Below are positions 54,231-64,000 of a DNA stretch of 64,000 nt, one piece after another. The DNA comes from Lunularia cruciata (Eukaryota > Streptophyta > Marchantiopsida > Lunulariales > Lunulariaceae): NCBI GenBank assembly GCA_948567375.1, contig OX419760.1, positions 42,470,001 through 42,534,000 of the forward strand, written 5' to 3'. The position numbers and the translations under genes were made by a program. How positions within the stretch are numbered: the first letter of the stretch is position 1; every line of letters starts with the position of its first letter. Below the pieces are notes generated by a model. The model saw only the letters and a list, made by a program, of their open reading frames with translations. It was not told the DNA's origin and did not search any database.

Positions 54231-56081
54231 TGAGTGTTAAAGCACACTAATGTGTGTTAGTGTCTAAAAGCGTAGGTGAACATAGGATGAAATATTCTAG
54301 CGTACTTATTTCGTACCTACTGGTCCGATCCAATTAATATGAATTACATTGCATGATGAAATAGAGAAACTTCAAGAGCTGAATAAGACGACCAAGGAGT
54401 TGACGTTGAAGCTCAATGTAACAAAGCAAATAAATAACGATCATTGACAAACTTGACAAAACTTTGAGTGTTGAAGAAGAGAAAGATATGGCAAAGGAAT
54501 TCCTAAAGGCAACAAAACAAGGTAGAAAGGTAGCCAAACAGGTAATATAACTTATGAGCAAAAAAATATAGTTTTACTCCGAAAGGGAATAAGCTCTTGA
54601 ATACCAAATGATCCAAGCTTAAACAAAGATACCAAGTGGATTGACATACCCTAGATTGATGTTGTAAATGGAGATTATACACAATCCAACCCAAGAAGGT
54701 TTTCAAGGCATCCTTTTTAGTACCAGAGCAAGAAAGGTGTTGGTGAGGAGAGAACAAAAAAGCAATATGACAATTGAACATTATAAATTTAGAGAAACAC
54801 CCATGTAACAAGTGAGTTAATGTAAGAAATGTTTTTAGAAACTTAAACTCTATCACTTATGTTTATTCATAGCCTATGTCATACTTATATTAAGCTCATG
54901 CCATTCTTTTAGTCATTTATGGTTAGTTCATAAATCTACAGCTTTTGGGTTATTTGACAAGTGATCATGTATTGGGGATATATTTACATACTATCTAATG
55001 CAAAGGTTGGCATTTGATCTATTGATGGGATATACAAAGATTGGATTTATTGGTCCAGAAATTCATATAGAACTCCTAGCATTCGTGTAAAGTTTCTGGA
55101 TGGTACCATGTGCCATATTTATCTTTGTACATTTTTACTATCTTGTAAATTCTTATTTGGAACTTCTTGCATGTGGGGCATTAACATTATGAATTTAGGC
55201 TTACAAGGAGTTCACTTCTTGCTCTATTTATCTCACTTCTTTACCACTTTAGGGTGAGGCGGCAATTCTTCTAACACCAATCTCAACAATCTTTTTTTCT
55301 TATCACCTATAAAATCTATCCTAGTATAAACCAAAGGAAGAGATGCTAGCTCCTTGGTATTTATTTGGATATTTAGTAGGATATTTAGGTATTGTTTGAC
55401 GACTATATTGGATCCAGAGGACGTAAAGAGGCAAGTTTTGAAGTCGTATAGACTTCAAAACTATTGTAAGTTATTGGTGAAATTTTTGTTGGAAGATTAC
55501 AAGAATTATTATCATAGGCAGCAAGAAGTTGAACCTTTGCTGCAGTTTTATTTGATCAAAAAAGTACTAGACATGAACTACAATGCCACTTATTGGAAGA
55601 TATCTCTAATGCAATCACACTTCCGTGGGCCGAGAGCGGGCGGTGAGTTTGCTTTATTAGTTTAGAAAGCGCTATAGAACAAACCATTTAAAACTAGTTT
55701 TCAATCTTGATAGGCTCTAGGATGGGAACGTAGCATATTTCTTATGAGTAAAGATTATACCATTCCTATTTGTACATGTCTAATAATTTTACACGGAATC
55801 TTCGATGTTCAATTATTATTTACGCCCTTTTGAAATAAATCTTCTAGTTTTATATTTGTGTTCCCATACTATGCTCTCTACACTATTCTAATAACTCTAG
55901 ATCATCATCAAAATTACCATCCTCCATTTGTGATTTCAGTATTGACGTTTATTCTCTATGAAGATTTTGTTCAGAATAAACATTTTTAAATTTTTTTGTA
56001 AAACCCACTTAATTAGTGGGACGTGTTTCTTAACCAATGAGCTTATTAGAATCAATGACCCTAATTGACCATAGACCATAT
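54231..56081. other. AT-rich intergenic DNA
   Basis: No gene is recognised. The longest ORF (55354-55665, plus) has no known motif. Confidence 0.5.
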
Positions 56082-56170
56082 CGGGGCTTAGCTCCATGTT
56101 ACCTTTTTTGTCTCTCCCTTGTCCGGCTTGATGGGGTCTTCCCATCCTTCATTTTTCCTACGCGGTCGCC
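56082..56170 (+). repeat. Short copy of the LINE 3' tail
   Basis: It matches 46149-46237 at nearly every position: CGGGGCTTAGCTCCATGTTACC, then the intact GATGGGGTCTTCCCATC hairpin and CTACGCGGTCGCC. It is the best preserved short copy, so it is probably the youngest. Confidence 0.9.
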
Positions 56171-58450
56171 TCTTTCATTGACCATAGACTATGATATTCT
56201 ATATCCAAATAGATCTACGTATTTTAGTTACCAGTAAAGAGAGATTCTATACATTAGGGTGACCACTGTCAAAGTAATACGACGTGTTTGTGAAGTCCAT
56301 CCATTACCAGGTACGATTGACCAGCCCAGCAAGGTTTGAAGTGGGTTTGTGAAGTCTGCGTGGCAACTTGGGGTCAGCAAAGAAAAGTGCCAAATATGCA
56401 GACGGTTAACTCTATCTCTGAGATGCAGTGGAGGGGGAGCTCAATACAGGAAAGTTGGAGAAGGAAGTGAATGATTGAAGGATATGATGTGATGTGATGA
56501 CAGAGAAGAGTTTTAATTTGTGTTGTGGTTGTCGATATAGATAGGCACAGAGTTAGGAGAAAAGGAAATCACGTATACGATGTGGTCAGCAGCTACTCGC
56601 CATCTCATACTGTCCTACAAAGACTGAGAGGCGGGTAACGGATGTGAAAGCTGGCTCCATCGAGAAGGGGTTCCAATGTTTCATGCCTACAGTGATCTCA
56701 TAACTGCAGGCTTTCAATACTGAAGATGCTTTGAGTTGCTTTCAGCTTCATGGCAAATGAATCAGAATCTTGTCGCGAGGAAATTGATTTCCAAAATTTG
56801 CAGTCCTTGTGCAGCCCAGAAATACCCATTATAATGTATACAGAACGTGGCATGAAGTGGCGTTCACGCTCTGATCTAATAATGTTCAGGAGGAGGGTCC
56901 CGAAGTTTAATGTGCTACAAGTTCGGATCCTGTACTAAAAGCGTGTGTTTAAGACAGTCAAGTGAAGCCATAATTTGGAGCTCTCCTGGATGTTCATGCT
57001 GAAATCATCATTCGCCCTTGACTGAAAAGACGAAGATTCGACGTCATTTAACCAAATGTGGCTAGTAAACAAGCACATCATGATGAAAGTGCGCTCCTTG
57101 TCTTCCGGCCTCAGGCGATGGAACTTTACGTACGATTTATGCGGTAAAGTGCATTGTCATCCACAGTCTTTGGACTTCGGTTCAAGTTTGTCCTTGAAAT
57201 GGGTTGCCAGCAGCTTTGAGACTGGACTCGATTCGAGTAGACTGATGTTTTCCTCCTTTTCCTCTTCTGCCCCGATCCTTTATGCAATCTACAAATTCAT
57301 CCGCAATTCCCAAATCTGACTCCTGTGTCTTCACTTTAGAGAAAGAGACCACCACAAAAGAGCAAGCCAAAGCGTAATGAATGAAAGAGCCGGAATTTAC
57401 ACACCGGGCCAAGGTACACGCCACTTCGGTCCAAGCCATCCACGTAGTTGAATGCGTGGTCCTCTTAGGGGAGGAACGAACTTGTTCTATTCAACTTTGA
57501 GTTCTCAAGTTTGTGGCATAACTTTTCAGCAGTGAATTTTTTCCACCTATTTGGTTGCGGTGGGAATGTGTGTTGCATCATTCTCGGAAGATGAATAATA
57601 TTTTTCACTACTTTTCATCTAGGTTGGAGCTATAATTTTTAGGATATTGATGTAGAGGCAAGTAATCGTCCTCACTTCAACACCCTAATGGACATTGGAT
57701 TTGTACTTAAACACTCGCATGGGAAGTCATATCGTAGTGGAATTCTTCCAGGCAAGTGTCCAAACCGGCGAGGTCAAGAATACAAAGAACAGAACGGCGT
57801 TATTGCACCCTAGACTACTGGCACATGTGGAGATATTTCATCTTCAGAAGCTCCCAAAATATGATTCTTACAGCCACGGCACCCGAAACTGTAACCTCAT
57901 ATCTGATTCTTGACCACTTTCCTCAGCCTGGTTTATGCAAAAGATGGAAATGTTTCAATTCCATACCTTCGACAGGGTACTTTGATCCGGTGAGTATATT
58001 GTACTATGGCAGTATATATTGTATTGATGATTACACATCTGACATGCATCAGTCAAACTCACGAACTTACTGCACTTTAAATGCTGAGATTGTTCGTCTA
58101 CTGTGCTGGTACTAGGTGTCCACCTACTCTTAAAAAAAAAAAAAAAAACTATCAGGTATCGTATGGGTATAATGCTTCAACTACAATTGTGCAGTGATTC
58201 CGGAGTAAAAAAGTTATGTGCACCTTTATCCGAATTATGGAGCTTAATAAGTAAATGAGGTTGCTCTGCACATCTTTGATACCGTACTGTACTTCACGAT
58301 TGCAGCTTGCCTCATTGGGAGTGCAACAGCACAAAATATTCATATTTTTCCTTTTGTTCGAGTTTGCGCAACGGGCATAACTTGGTCGGGTGAGTGTCCT
58401 CCGTGCCCTTTGAACAACGGAAAAAGGCAGACAGCTTTTCCCACTATTGG
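56171..58450. other. Intergenic DNA, no gene recognised
   Basis: It contains a run of 17 A residues at 58132-58148 and ORFs up to about 119 codons without known motifs (57756-58115 plus; 57182-57439 minus). Confidence 0.45.
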
Positions 58451-58534
58451 ATTGGCCCCATTTTAAATCTTATGTTTTATCTTTGTAAGGCTTGATGGGG
58501 TCTTCCCATCGTTTTTGTTATCCTACGCGGTCGC
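58451..58534 (+). repeat. Short copy of the LINE 3' tail
   Basis: TTGGCCCCATTTTAAA, GGCTTGATGGGGTCTTCCCATC and TCCTACGCGGTCGC match the LINE tail with several changes in the middle. The second hairpin is intact. Confidence 0.8.
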
Positions 58535-58608
58535 TTTTTCTTTTTTCCCACTACAAAGTGAACGACACGTTGGAGAAAAGAGCGTCCTTCTTTTTCGAGG
58601 AAATTCCA

Positions 58609-58853
58609 TGCAAGAAGATTTGAAACGAAATACTTTGAAGGGTGTCAAAACTAAGCTACGGGAGAATTTCAAATTGCGCGTAGACCTAGTACATCGGGAA
58701 TTTACAGCGGCCTTTCCATACGAAGAACTTACTGATGTTCTCGTGAAATTTGCCCGTAGTAATGGCGATCGGAGTTCTTCTTCAAGTGTGCCAATTTTGA
58801 CACCCCCTATTAATAATGTACGAAGGCTCTCCTACAGCAACCATACAACATAA
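58609..58853 (+). CDS. Unrecognised ORF, 81 codons from its second ATG
   Basis: The frame from 58609 encodes MQEDLKRNTLKGVKTKLREN, then KLRVDLVHREFTAAFPYEELTDVLVKFARSN and a serine-rich stretch. It looks more like a real protein than most ORFs nearby, being charged and predicted-helical with no low complexity in the first 60 residues, but I do not recognise the family and no splice partners are evident. It starts about 75 bases after a LINE tail copy. It may be an exon, a gene fragment or chance. Confidence 0.25.
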
Positions 58854-61475
58854 CATAGCCGTTTTTAAGCTCAGATGACTTCATGCATATTGCTTATTGC
58901 ATATGAAATCTGGCGATACGGATTTCCCAAGGAGTGTGCATTGACTTATTTTTAGTGAAACAAAACCCTCATGATGGATTTTGACATCTTTGACTGATAT
59001 CAAGCCTATTTGCTGTTAATGCTTGCCAGTTTGCAGCAGCAATGATCGAGTTCTAGGTCTTTATGTCACGTGGACAGAATTTCTCCACAGTACTTATCTT
59101 GACTAGAAGTCTTCTTTCCTTTCACCGAGAAACAAGTAGTCAATATCTAATTCTGCACCATCTTTACCGTTTTTGAGGGATTATATAAGATCCAAGAATT
59201 GTGCATCGTCTAGCTTGTGAGAGAACTTGTCGAAAGATGGACGTGAATCTGAACTTTGATTCCGAGCACTTCTTGAATTCTTTCGTGTCCGAAAACATTA
59301 TGAGTAATGTTTATTGTCACATTGATATCCGGGTCCAAAGATAGCAAACGCGATATCTTATCCTCACTCAGCAAGAACCGATCGTGATTGCAGGAGCTTC
59401 GTTTTAGGTGTCCTTTTTTTGTATGATAAAGCAGAAAGACTAGTTGCAATGCAACCCAACCCTCCCTCGCAGAATATGTATCACGGAGAACCTTGCAGGA
59501 TGGAAGGACGAAATTTCAGCAAAACCAATGCACATGTGGGTTTCGAGTAATCATTAAACGGACCGCTTTATATAATAATCCACGTCTTTTGGAGAACATT
59601 CTCAAAGCTGCCAAAGCTTTAGTACTCAAAAGCGCGAGATTTCTTTTATTCCGCGGCAACTGAAGCCACGAGCTCGAAGAAAAAGTGCAGGAAAGTGATT
59701 TTCAAATGACGGTTTCGATGTCCTTTTTGGGTGGAGGCAGACGGGATGGCACTCTTCTTCAGTCCAAAAAACTCATTGATTTGATCAATTCATTACGCCC
59801 TCCGATCATGAAACTTGCACAGTAATAACAAGAGGAAATATATACAGAAAGGAAGGAATGAAAACGCAAGAATAAAATCTGAGAATAATAGTAATAGTAT
59901 CGTCATTGCACCTTTAACACAATCTCAAATACGAGCCAAATTTTGAAGGGTGTTACGGGCGTATATCTCGAGCCATCGTGTGATAGACACTTCTGTTCTA
60001 CAGTCGATGGACCAAATTCTTCTCGATCCTTTTCTTCCTGTAAGATTCGTTTCAGTAAAGTATGATCCAATTTTAGGACTAATGAACCAGACCCCAGAGC
60101 ATACTTCCAAACAGCCCATCGGTGGTAATGTGGGCCTGATGCAGGTGCTGTTGACTCATTATGAGTCATCAGGACCTTCATCAGGTCTTCACTGTCACTT
60201 CACTTTTAAACGTATGTATCTCCGAACAACGCTTCCACGCTCATTTCCACTTGGTTCCACCGATGCAAAAAGCTTTCAGGATAACGATTTACAAAGCAGC
60301 AATTGGCTGGATCCCACCCCATTCTGTCGCGTGTTACTCCGCATCGTTAGGGAGTAACAAGCGATGCGAGCACCTTTTGTTACCAGGGATCATAAATGAC
60401 GACTCTCGCTAACTGTAGTCGTGCATGGCGAGAAGCGAAACTTCAAGCAATGCAGTGGCCACTCTTTAATTTCTCTCGAGCTATTCATCACAAGAAATAT
60501 CTGATTTTTCCAAAGCTTTAACGTTCCACATTCTCAACTACATCTTCACATTTACCACAATGCACGCCGCACCATCATGGATATCAAGCCGTCTGTATGG
60601 GCACAACCATACAGATACTGCTGGTTAGATCTACACCCGAGTTCAGAGGGTTCTGACGTTCATCGACCTCTCCACCCGCAATCCTTTCTTAAAATAATCC
60701 TCTTTAAGAATTAGTTCTATAATCATTAATTTCTCTAATTATTATAGATTCAAGGTAAGGGAGTAATGAAATTACAACATTTAGAGAAAGGAAAATCGAT
60801 GATCTAGACCATCATAATGGTCTTTTGCGTATGTGTTACTCCGAGTAAATGCTGTTCCTAAAAGTTACTTGTAAATATTTTCATACAATAAGTTTCTTCA
60901 TTCTAAATTTATCGACAGTAACAACAAAGGAATTTACCGGGTAAAGTAAACTTCTCAACTAGAAATAATACTTGTTGTTGATTGAGGTTACTTAACCATG
61001 ATTTAATTTGAGAATAATCTTACTTATTACTATATTAAGTAGGGTAAAGTTTTTAACCATGACGCAGTAGTCTGATTATTCACTTGAGATATATTGGAAG
61101 GTCCGGGGAAATAATCACATCAAATCCAATCTACCCGTAACGTAGTTTCGCCTTCAATTTCAGGAAGAGTAAGTATACATCTAATATCGTTACTATGAGT
61201 ACCTTGAAATGACAAAAATCCAACAGATCAATTTGTTCTTAGAAATAGAGTATATTTGAACACAAATACTTTCTGAACTTTCTTTAGTTACTATTGCCCC
61301 TCATGGTTACCTTCTGAAACAAGCATTAGCAATTAGGGAGAGTCGACTGTATCTTCTACTACAATGTTGGCAAGTCATAAGAACTATCATCATAATCAGA
61401 CTGTCTCTAGCACTCATCTCCTCGAAAACTATGAGACGATAGTAAATCCACTTTCTTTAGTTTGGAGTCCACTGC
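58854..61475. other. Intergenic DNA with unassigned ORFs
   Basis: A minus-strand ORF at 59210-59449 (DINVTINITHNVFGHERIQEVLG) and a pair of overlapping ORFs at 59903-60357 have no recognised relatives. A palindromic TGACTCATTATGAGTCA lies at 60152-60168. The stretch from 60690 to 61300 is AT-rich. Confidence 0.4.
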
Positions 61476-61496
61476 TTGTTATCCTTCGCGGTCGCC
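61476..61496 (+). repeat. Possible minimal copy of the LINE tail end
   Basis: TTGTTATCCTTCGCGGTCGCC resembles the last 21 bases of the tail copy at 58451-58534 (TTGTTATCCTACGCGGTCGC). The hairpins are absent. At this length a chance match cannot be excluded. Confidence 0.45.
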
Positions 61497-61889
61497 TTTA
61501 CTTCGTAGTTGACTAAATATAGGAAGGTGGAGGAGAGGGCACTTGGGCAAAAGCGGAAAGGAAAATGATGTACTTTAGGACAGATATCTCATATGATAAC
61601 CTATTGAAGATATTTAGATGTAGTAAAGTTTAGAGACCTAAAATGGTGTCGCAGTCTGCACTCTTCTTTGAGCTATCTGTCGCGAATGGTATCTTCTCGT
61701 CGAATACTTATCTCTTCAGCTTCGGTGTTTTGTCCTAGATGCCAAACATGAGGAAGAACAGGCCGACCAGATCACCCAGATCCTCTAAGATCGCACCTAA
61801 CAGCGCTTGACACATGGGGTGGAAGTCTAGGCATCAGTAAGATGTACGAACAGTGAATGACGAAACTGCAATGACGAAGTAGCAGCTCG

Positions 61890-62300
61890 CGGACCGAAGA
61901 AGTAGAAGAAAGGGGCTCCCATGGCGGGGCGCTTATCCCGACAAAATTTTGTCGTCTAGTGCCGACCATTCTCGTGGGCCGGCCTGGACTATAGGGCATC
62001 CGTCCGGTGATCACCGACTCTCTTTACGGAGGTAAGGGCCTCCGGAACGCGAGGGCTCATGGGGTTGTATAGGAACCTTTCAACTCGCGATACAGCTCTG
62101 GTCCGCCGCAATCCTCCACCGATTAACACCCGACTACTAAATGCAGGGGAAGAACACCAGTAACCAGCTAGCACGTGTCAATTTCTTGCGAACATTTGGC
62201 GGGATGCTCTCCGGTTTTGGAATGACAGTTCGGCGCTCGGAGCCTAATTCGCAACCTTCGCAATACTTGGGAAGTTGGAAGCATCCAGTTCACTCAGTGT
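61890..62300. other. GC-rich block of unknown origin
   Basis: The base composition rises sharply compared with both flanks (for example CTCATGGGGTTGTATAGG, then CTCGCGATACAGCTCTGGTCCG). Minus-strand reading gives GGGLRRTRAVSRVERFLYNP, and, in a second frame, MPYSPGRPTRMVGTRRQNFV. The compact, arginine-rich reading in two overlapping frames made me think of DNA derived from an organelle, but I cannot identify the source. Confidence 0.3.
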
Positions 62301-62882
62301 CTCTTTTGTGGTCGAGGCCGAAGTGTTTTCTATGGAACCAGAACACAAACTGCATGCAGTTCTTATCCTAATGCTGGGATCAATATAATCTGAGATGTCT
62401 AGATGTCACGAAGTGTTTCTCGTTCGAGAAATTCATCACCTTATGGAAATTACATGTTCAGAGCATTTATGCACGTGTATTTCACCTACAGAGACAGGTG
62501 AATCAAATGATGCACAAAAGGTACCATCAAGTGAGAAAACATAAGAAAGAAAGATAAGAAAACATATATAGTAAGTTGTCATGTGGCAATATGTGATGGT
62601 TGCTTGAGTGTTTACACGTTTGATGGACTATGAGTGCAAAGTAAAGTTTTTCCCTTCAATTTAGATTATATGCTTTTCCAAAGATCTGCTGGAAAGATTT
62701 GTGATTGCAAGATGGTGAAGAAAGATTAGAAGCTTAAGAATATTTAATAAGCGTGTACCTACTGAGTAATGACCACATCAATTAAAAAGCCACGATCTGC
62801 AGTAAAAGCATTGGTAATGACTTCACGGAATTATAAGCAATGAAATAATAGCTGGTCACTAACGTATACATGGTTATAAATC

Positions 62883-63347
62883 TTAAGGTATTGTCTTCAA
62901 TACTAAAGATTTATATCCACATCGATTCTCCGTCACGTGGATGGCGTAAACATGTGATATAAAACTAAGCACTTTCTCAAGGGTTCTCTGAAACGCGTCA
63001 TGTTTCAGAAACACGTCCAACATATCTTCTAATGCCAAAGACCCTGCGTCATAGTCTAACGTGATTACCACCAGGACTTGTCTTTGTAGAAAGGCCAGAA
63101 ATCTGGAATATGCAGAATGCGTTAGAAGAGACCAAACACATATACGTACTTTCCAGATCAGGTTGAGAGATGGGTAGGAGAAACTCGAGTTCAAGTAGAA
63201 ACTAAGAACAAGAAAACTGCCACCACTGTGGTCATTCATGGCTCTTTGAACCATTTTTATCACGTACTTGAAACTTTTCGCAATACGGAAATGGTGGGGA
63301 TGGATGAGAAATTCTAGGTCGAATAGATTAGTCGCATCATTGTGCAA
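62883..63347 (-). CDS. Unrecognised ORF, 154 codons
   Basis: The longest ORF of the last 10 kb. It has a plausible amino-acid mix (HPHHFRIAKSFKYVIKMVQR and DAGSLALEDMLDVFLKHDAF) but no motif I know. A GTACGT donor-like and a TATTCCAG acceptor-like sequence lie inside it (near 63150 and 63105), but joining them does not give a better frame. Its reality is doubtful. Confidence 0.25.
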   Translation of the reverse strand: MHNDATNLFDLEFLIHPHHFRIAKSFKYVIKMVQRAMNDHSGGSFLVLSFYLNSSFSYPSLNLIWKVRICVWSLLTHSAYSRFLAFLQRQVLVVITLDYDAGSLALEDMLDVFLKHDAFQRTLEKVLSFISHVYAIHVTENRCGYKSLVLKTIP

Positions 63348-63441
63348 GATAGTGCTGTAATTGCATTAGAATACACTGGCAATTAAAACTAGCTATCGTA
63401 ACGATTGTTCTGTCATGACTATAATCTGTTTGCAAACCTTC

Positions 63442-63596
63442 CGACTTCCATAGCTCGGATATCTTATGGCGATAGGGTATATTTCTCATATCGAAACTAT
63501 GGGAACCTAATCCCTCTCTATTTCTTTTGTTTCTCCTTTGTACCTTGTACGGCTTGATGGGATCTTCCCATCTTTCATGTGTTCAATGTGGTCGTC
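63442..63596 (+). repeat. LINE 3' end copy, about 155 bp
   Basis: It begins further upstream in the LINE than the other short copies (CGACTTCCATAGCTCGGATATCTTA, equivalent to 46089-46113) and runs to GTGGTCGTC. The second hairpin is kept as GATGGGATCTTCCCATC. Confidence 0.8.
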
Positions 63597-63608
63597 TTTT
63601 TCTCAACT

Positions 63609-63717
63609 ATGACTCTATTGGGACTTAACTCCATTTAACTCTTTTTCATGAAAAAGATAAAATTTGATTCGGTTTGACGGGGTTTCCCATCCTTCTTTCT
63701 TTTTCTACGCGGTCGTC
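63609..63717 (+). repeat. LINE 3' end copy, directly after the previous one
   Basis: CTATTGGGACTTAACTCCA, CGGTTTGACGGGGTTTCCCATCC and CTACGCGGTCGTC match the tail with many changes and about 18 extra bases in the middle. It lies head to tail with the copy at 63442-63596. Confidence 0.75.
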
Positions 63718-64000
63718 CTTCTTCACTTTTTCTCAACTTTGATCTGTTTGTTTTGCTGCATGACATCGATCTTACTTTGAAATCATAACGTTTAGAACAG
63801 AAATATGAACACGGAGAGAGCACGATTGATCCAACTCATTGCGGGGATTCGCGTGTAAATTGAACGTTGTTGGAGGCACTTGGAATACTGTGTGCAGCAG
63901 AGGCGCCTGTTTCCCGGCGACTATTCGTGGGAACGACAAAAGCCAACGGCCAAGCTAGGGAAGCCTGCCACCCATCTACTGTGGAAGTTGAAGTTTGCTG

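Noticed and set aside
58132-58148. A run of 17 A residues as the tail of a processed pseudogene
   Set aside because: The upstream 400 bp match no gene I know, there is no polyadenylation signal at the usual distance and no target duplication is visible.
1-64000. tRNA, rRNA, snRNA or microRNA genes
   Set aside because: I looked for the usual tRNA A and B boxes and rRNA-like stretches on both strands and found none that I could support; a covariance-model scan would be decisive.

Overview
This window is nuclear DNA from a land plant. Plant-type Ty3 LTR retrotransposons fill the left third, the single-copy genes carry many introns, and one gene is a plasma-membrane aquaporin of the PIP2 subgroup. 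A complete epsilon-tubulin gene points to a plant that still builds centrioles or basal bodies for flagellated sperm (bryophyte, lycophyte, fern, cycad or Ginkgo); flowering plants have lost this gene. I cannot name the species.

Layout. From 1 to about 22.5 kb lies a nest of decayed Ty3 chromovirus-type elements. One family (called alpha here: copies A, M, B, C, D and a solo LTR) has been repeatedly interrupted by itself and by two other families (E1 at the left edge; G at 7150-13738, minus strand, with both LTRs). Target-site duplications and resumed reading frames give the order of insertion: E1 in A, A in M, M in B, G in B; and a solo LTR in D, D in C. From 22.5 to 26.4 kb is AT-rich intergenic DNA with short tandem repeats. 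CSN7, a COP9 signalosome subunit, runs on the plus strand from 26.4 to about 30.7 kb in at least eight exons. Epsilon-tubulin runs towards it on the minus strand (37.4 to 33.3 kb) in 14 exons. From 40.6 to 46.2 kb there are two copies of a non-LTR retrotransposon in opposite orientations: a 5'-truncated minus copy and a longer plus copy with reverse transcriptase and a C-terminal nuclease-like region. A four-exon PIP2 aquaporin lies on the minus strand at 52.1-50.2 kb. The remaining 12 kb has no gene I can recognise, but carries several short copies of the LINE 3' tail.

The three host genes are unrelated in function and only happen to be neighbours. The most interesting signals are in the mobile DNA: (1) the alpha-family LTRs carry perfectly phased heat-shock elements upstream of a TATA box; (2) element G has two small ORFs in its leader that look like diverged duplicates of one unknown module; (3) the LINE tail recurs at six to eight places with two potential hairpins. 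In the host genes, CSN7 seems to need a GC-AG intron, and a 22-bp perfect hairpin lies in one of its introns. All exon structures were read by eye from conserved protein motifs and splice signals and have not been checked against transcripts.
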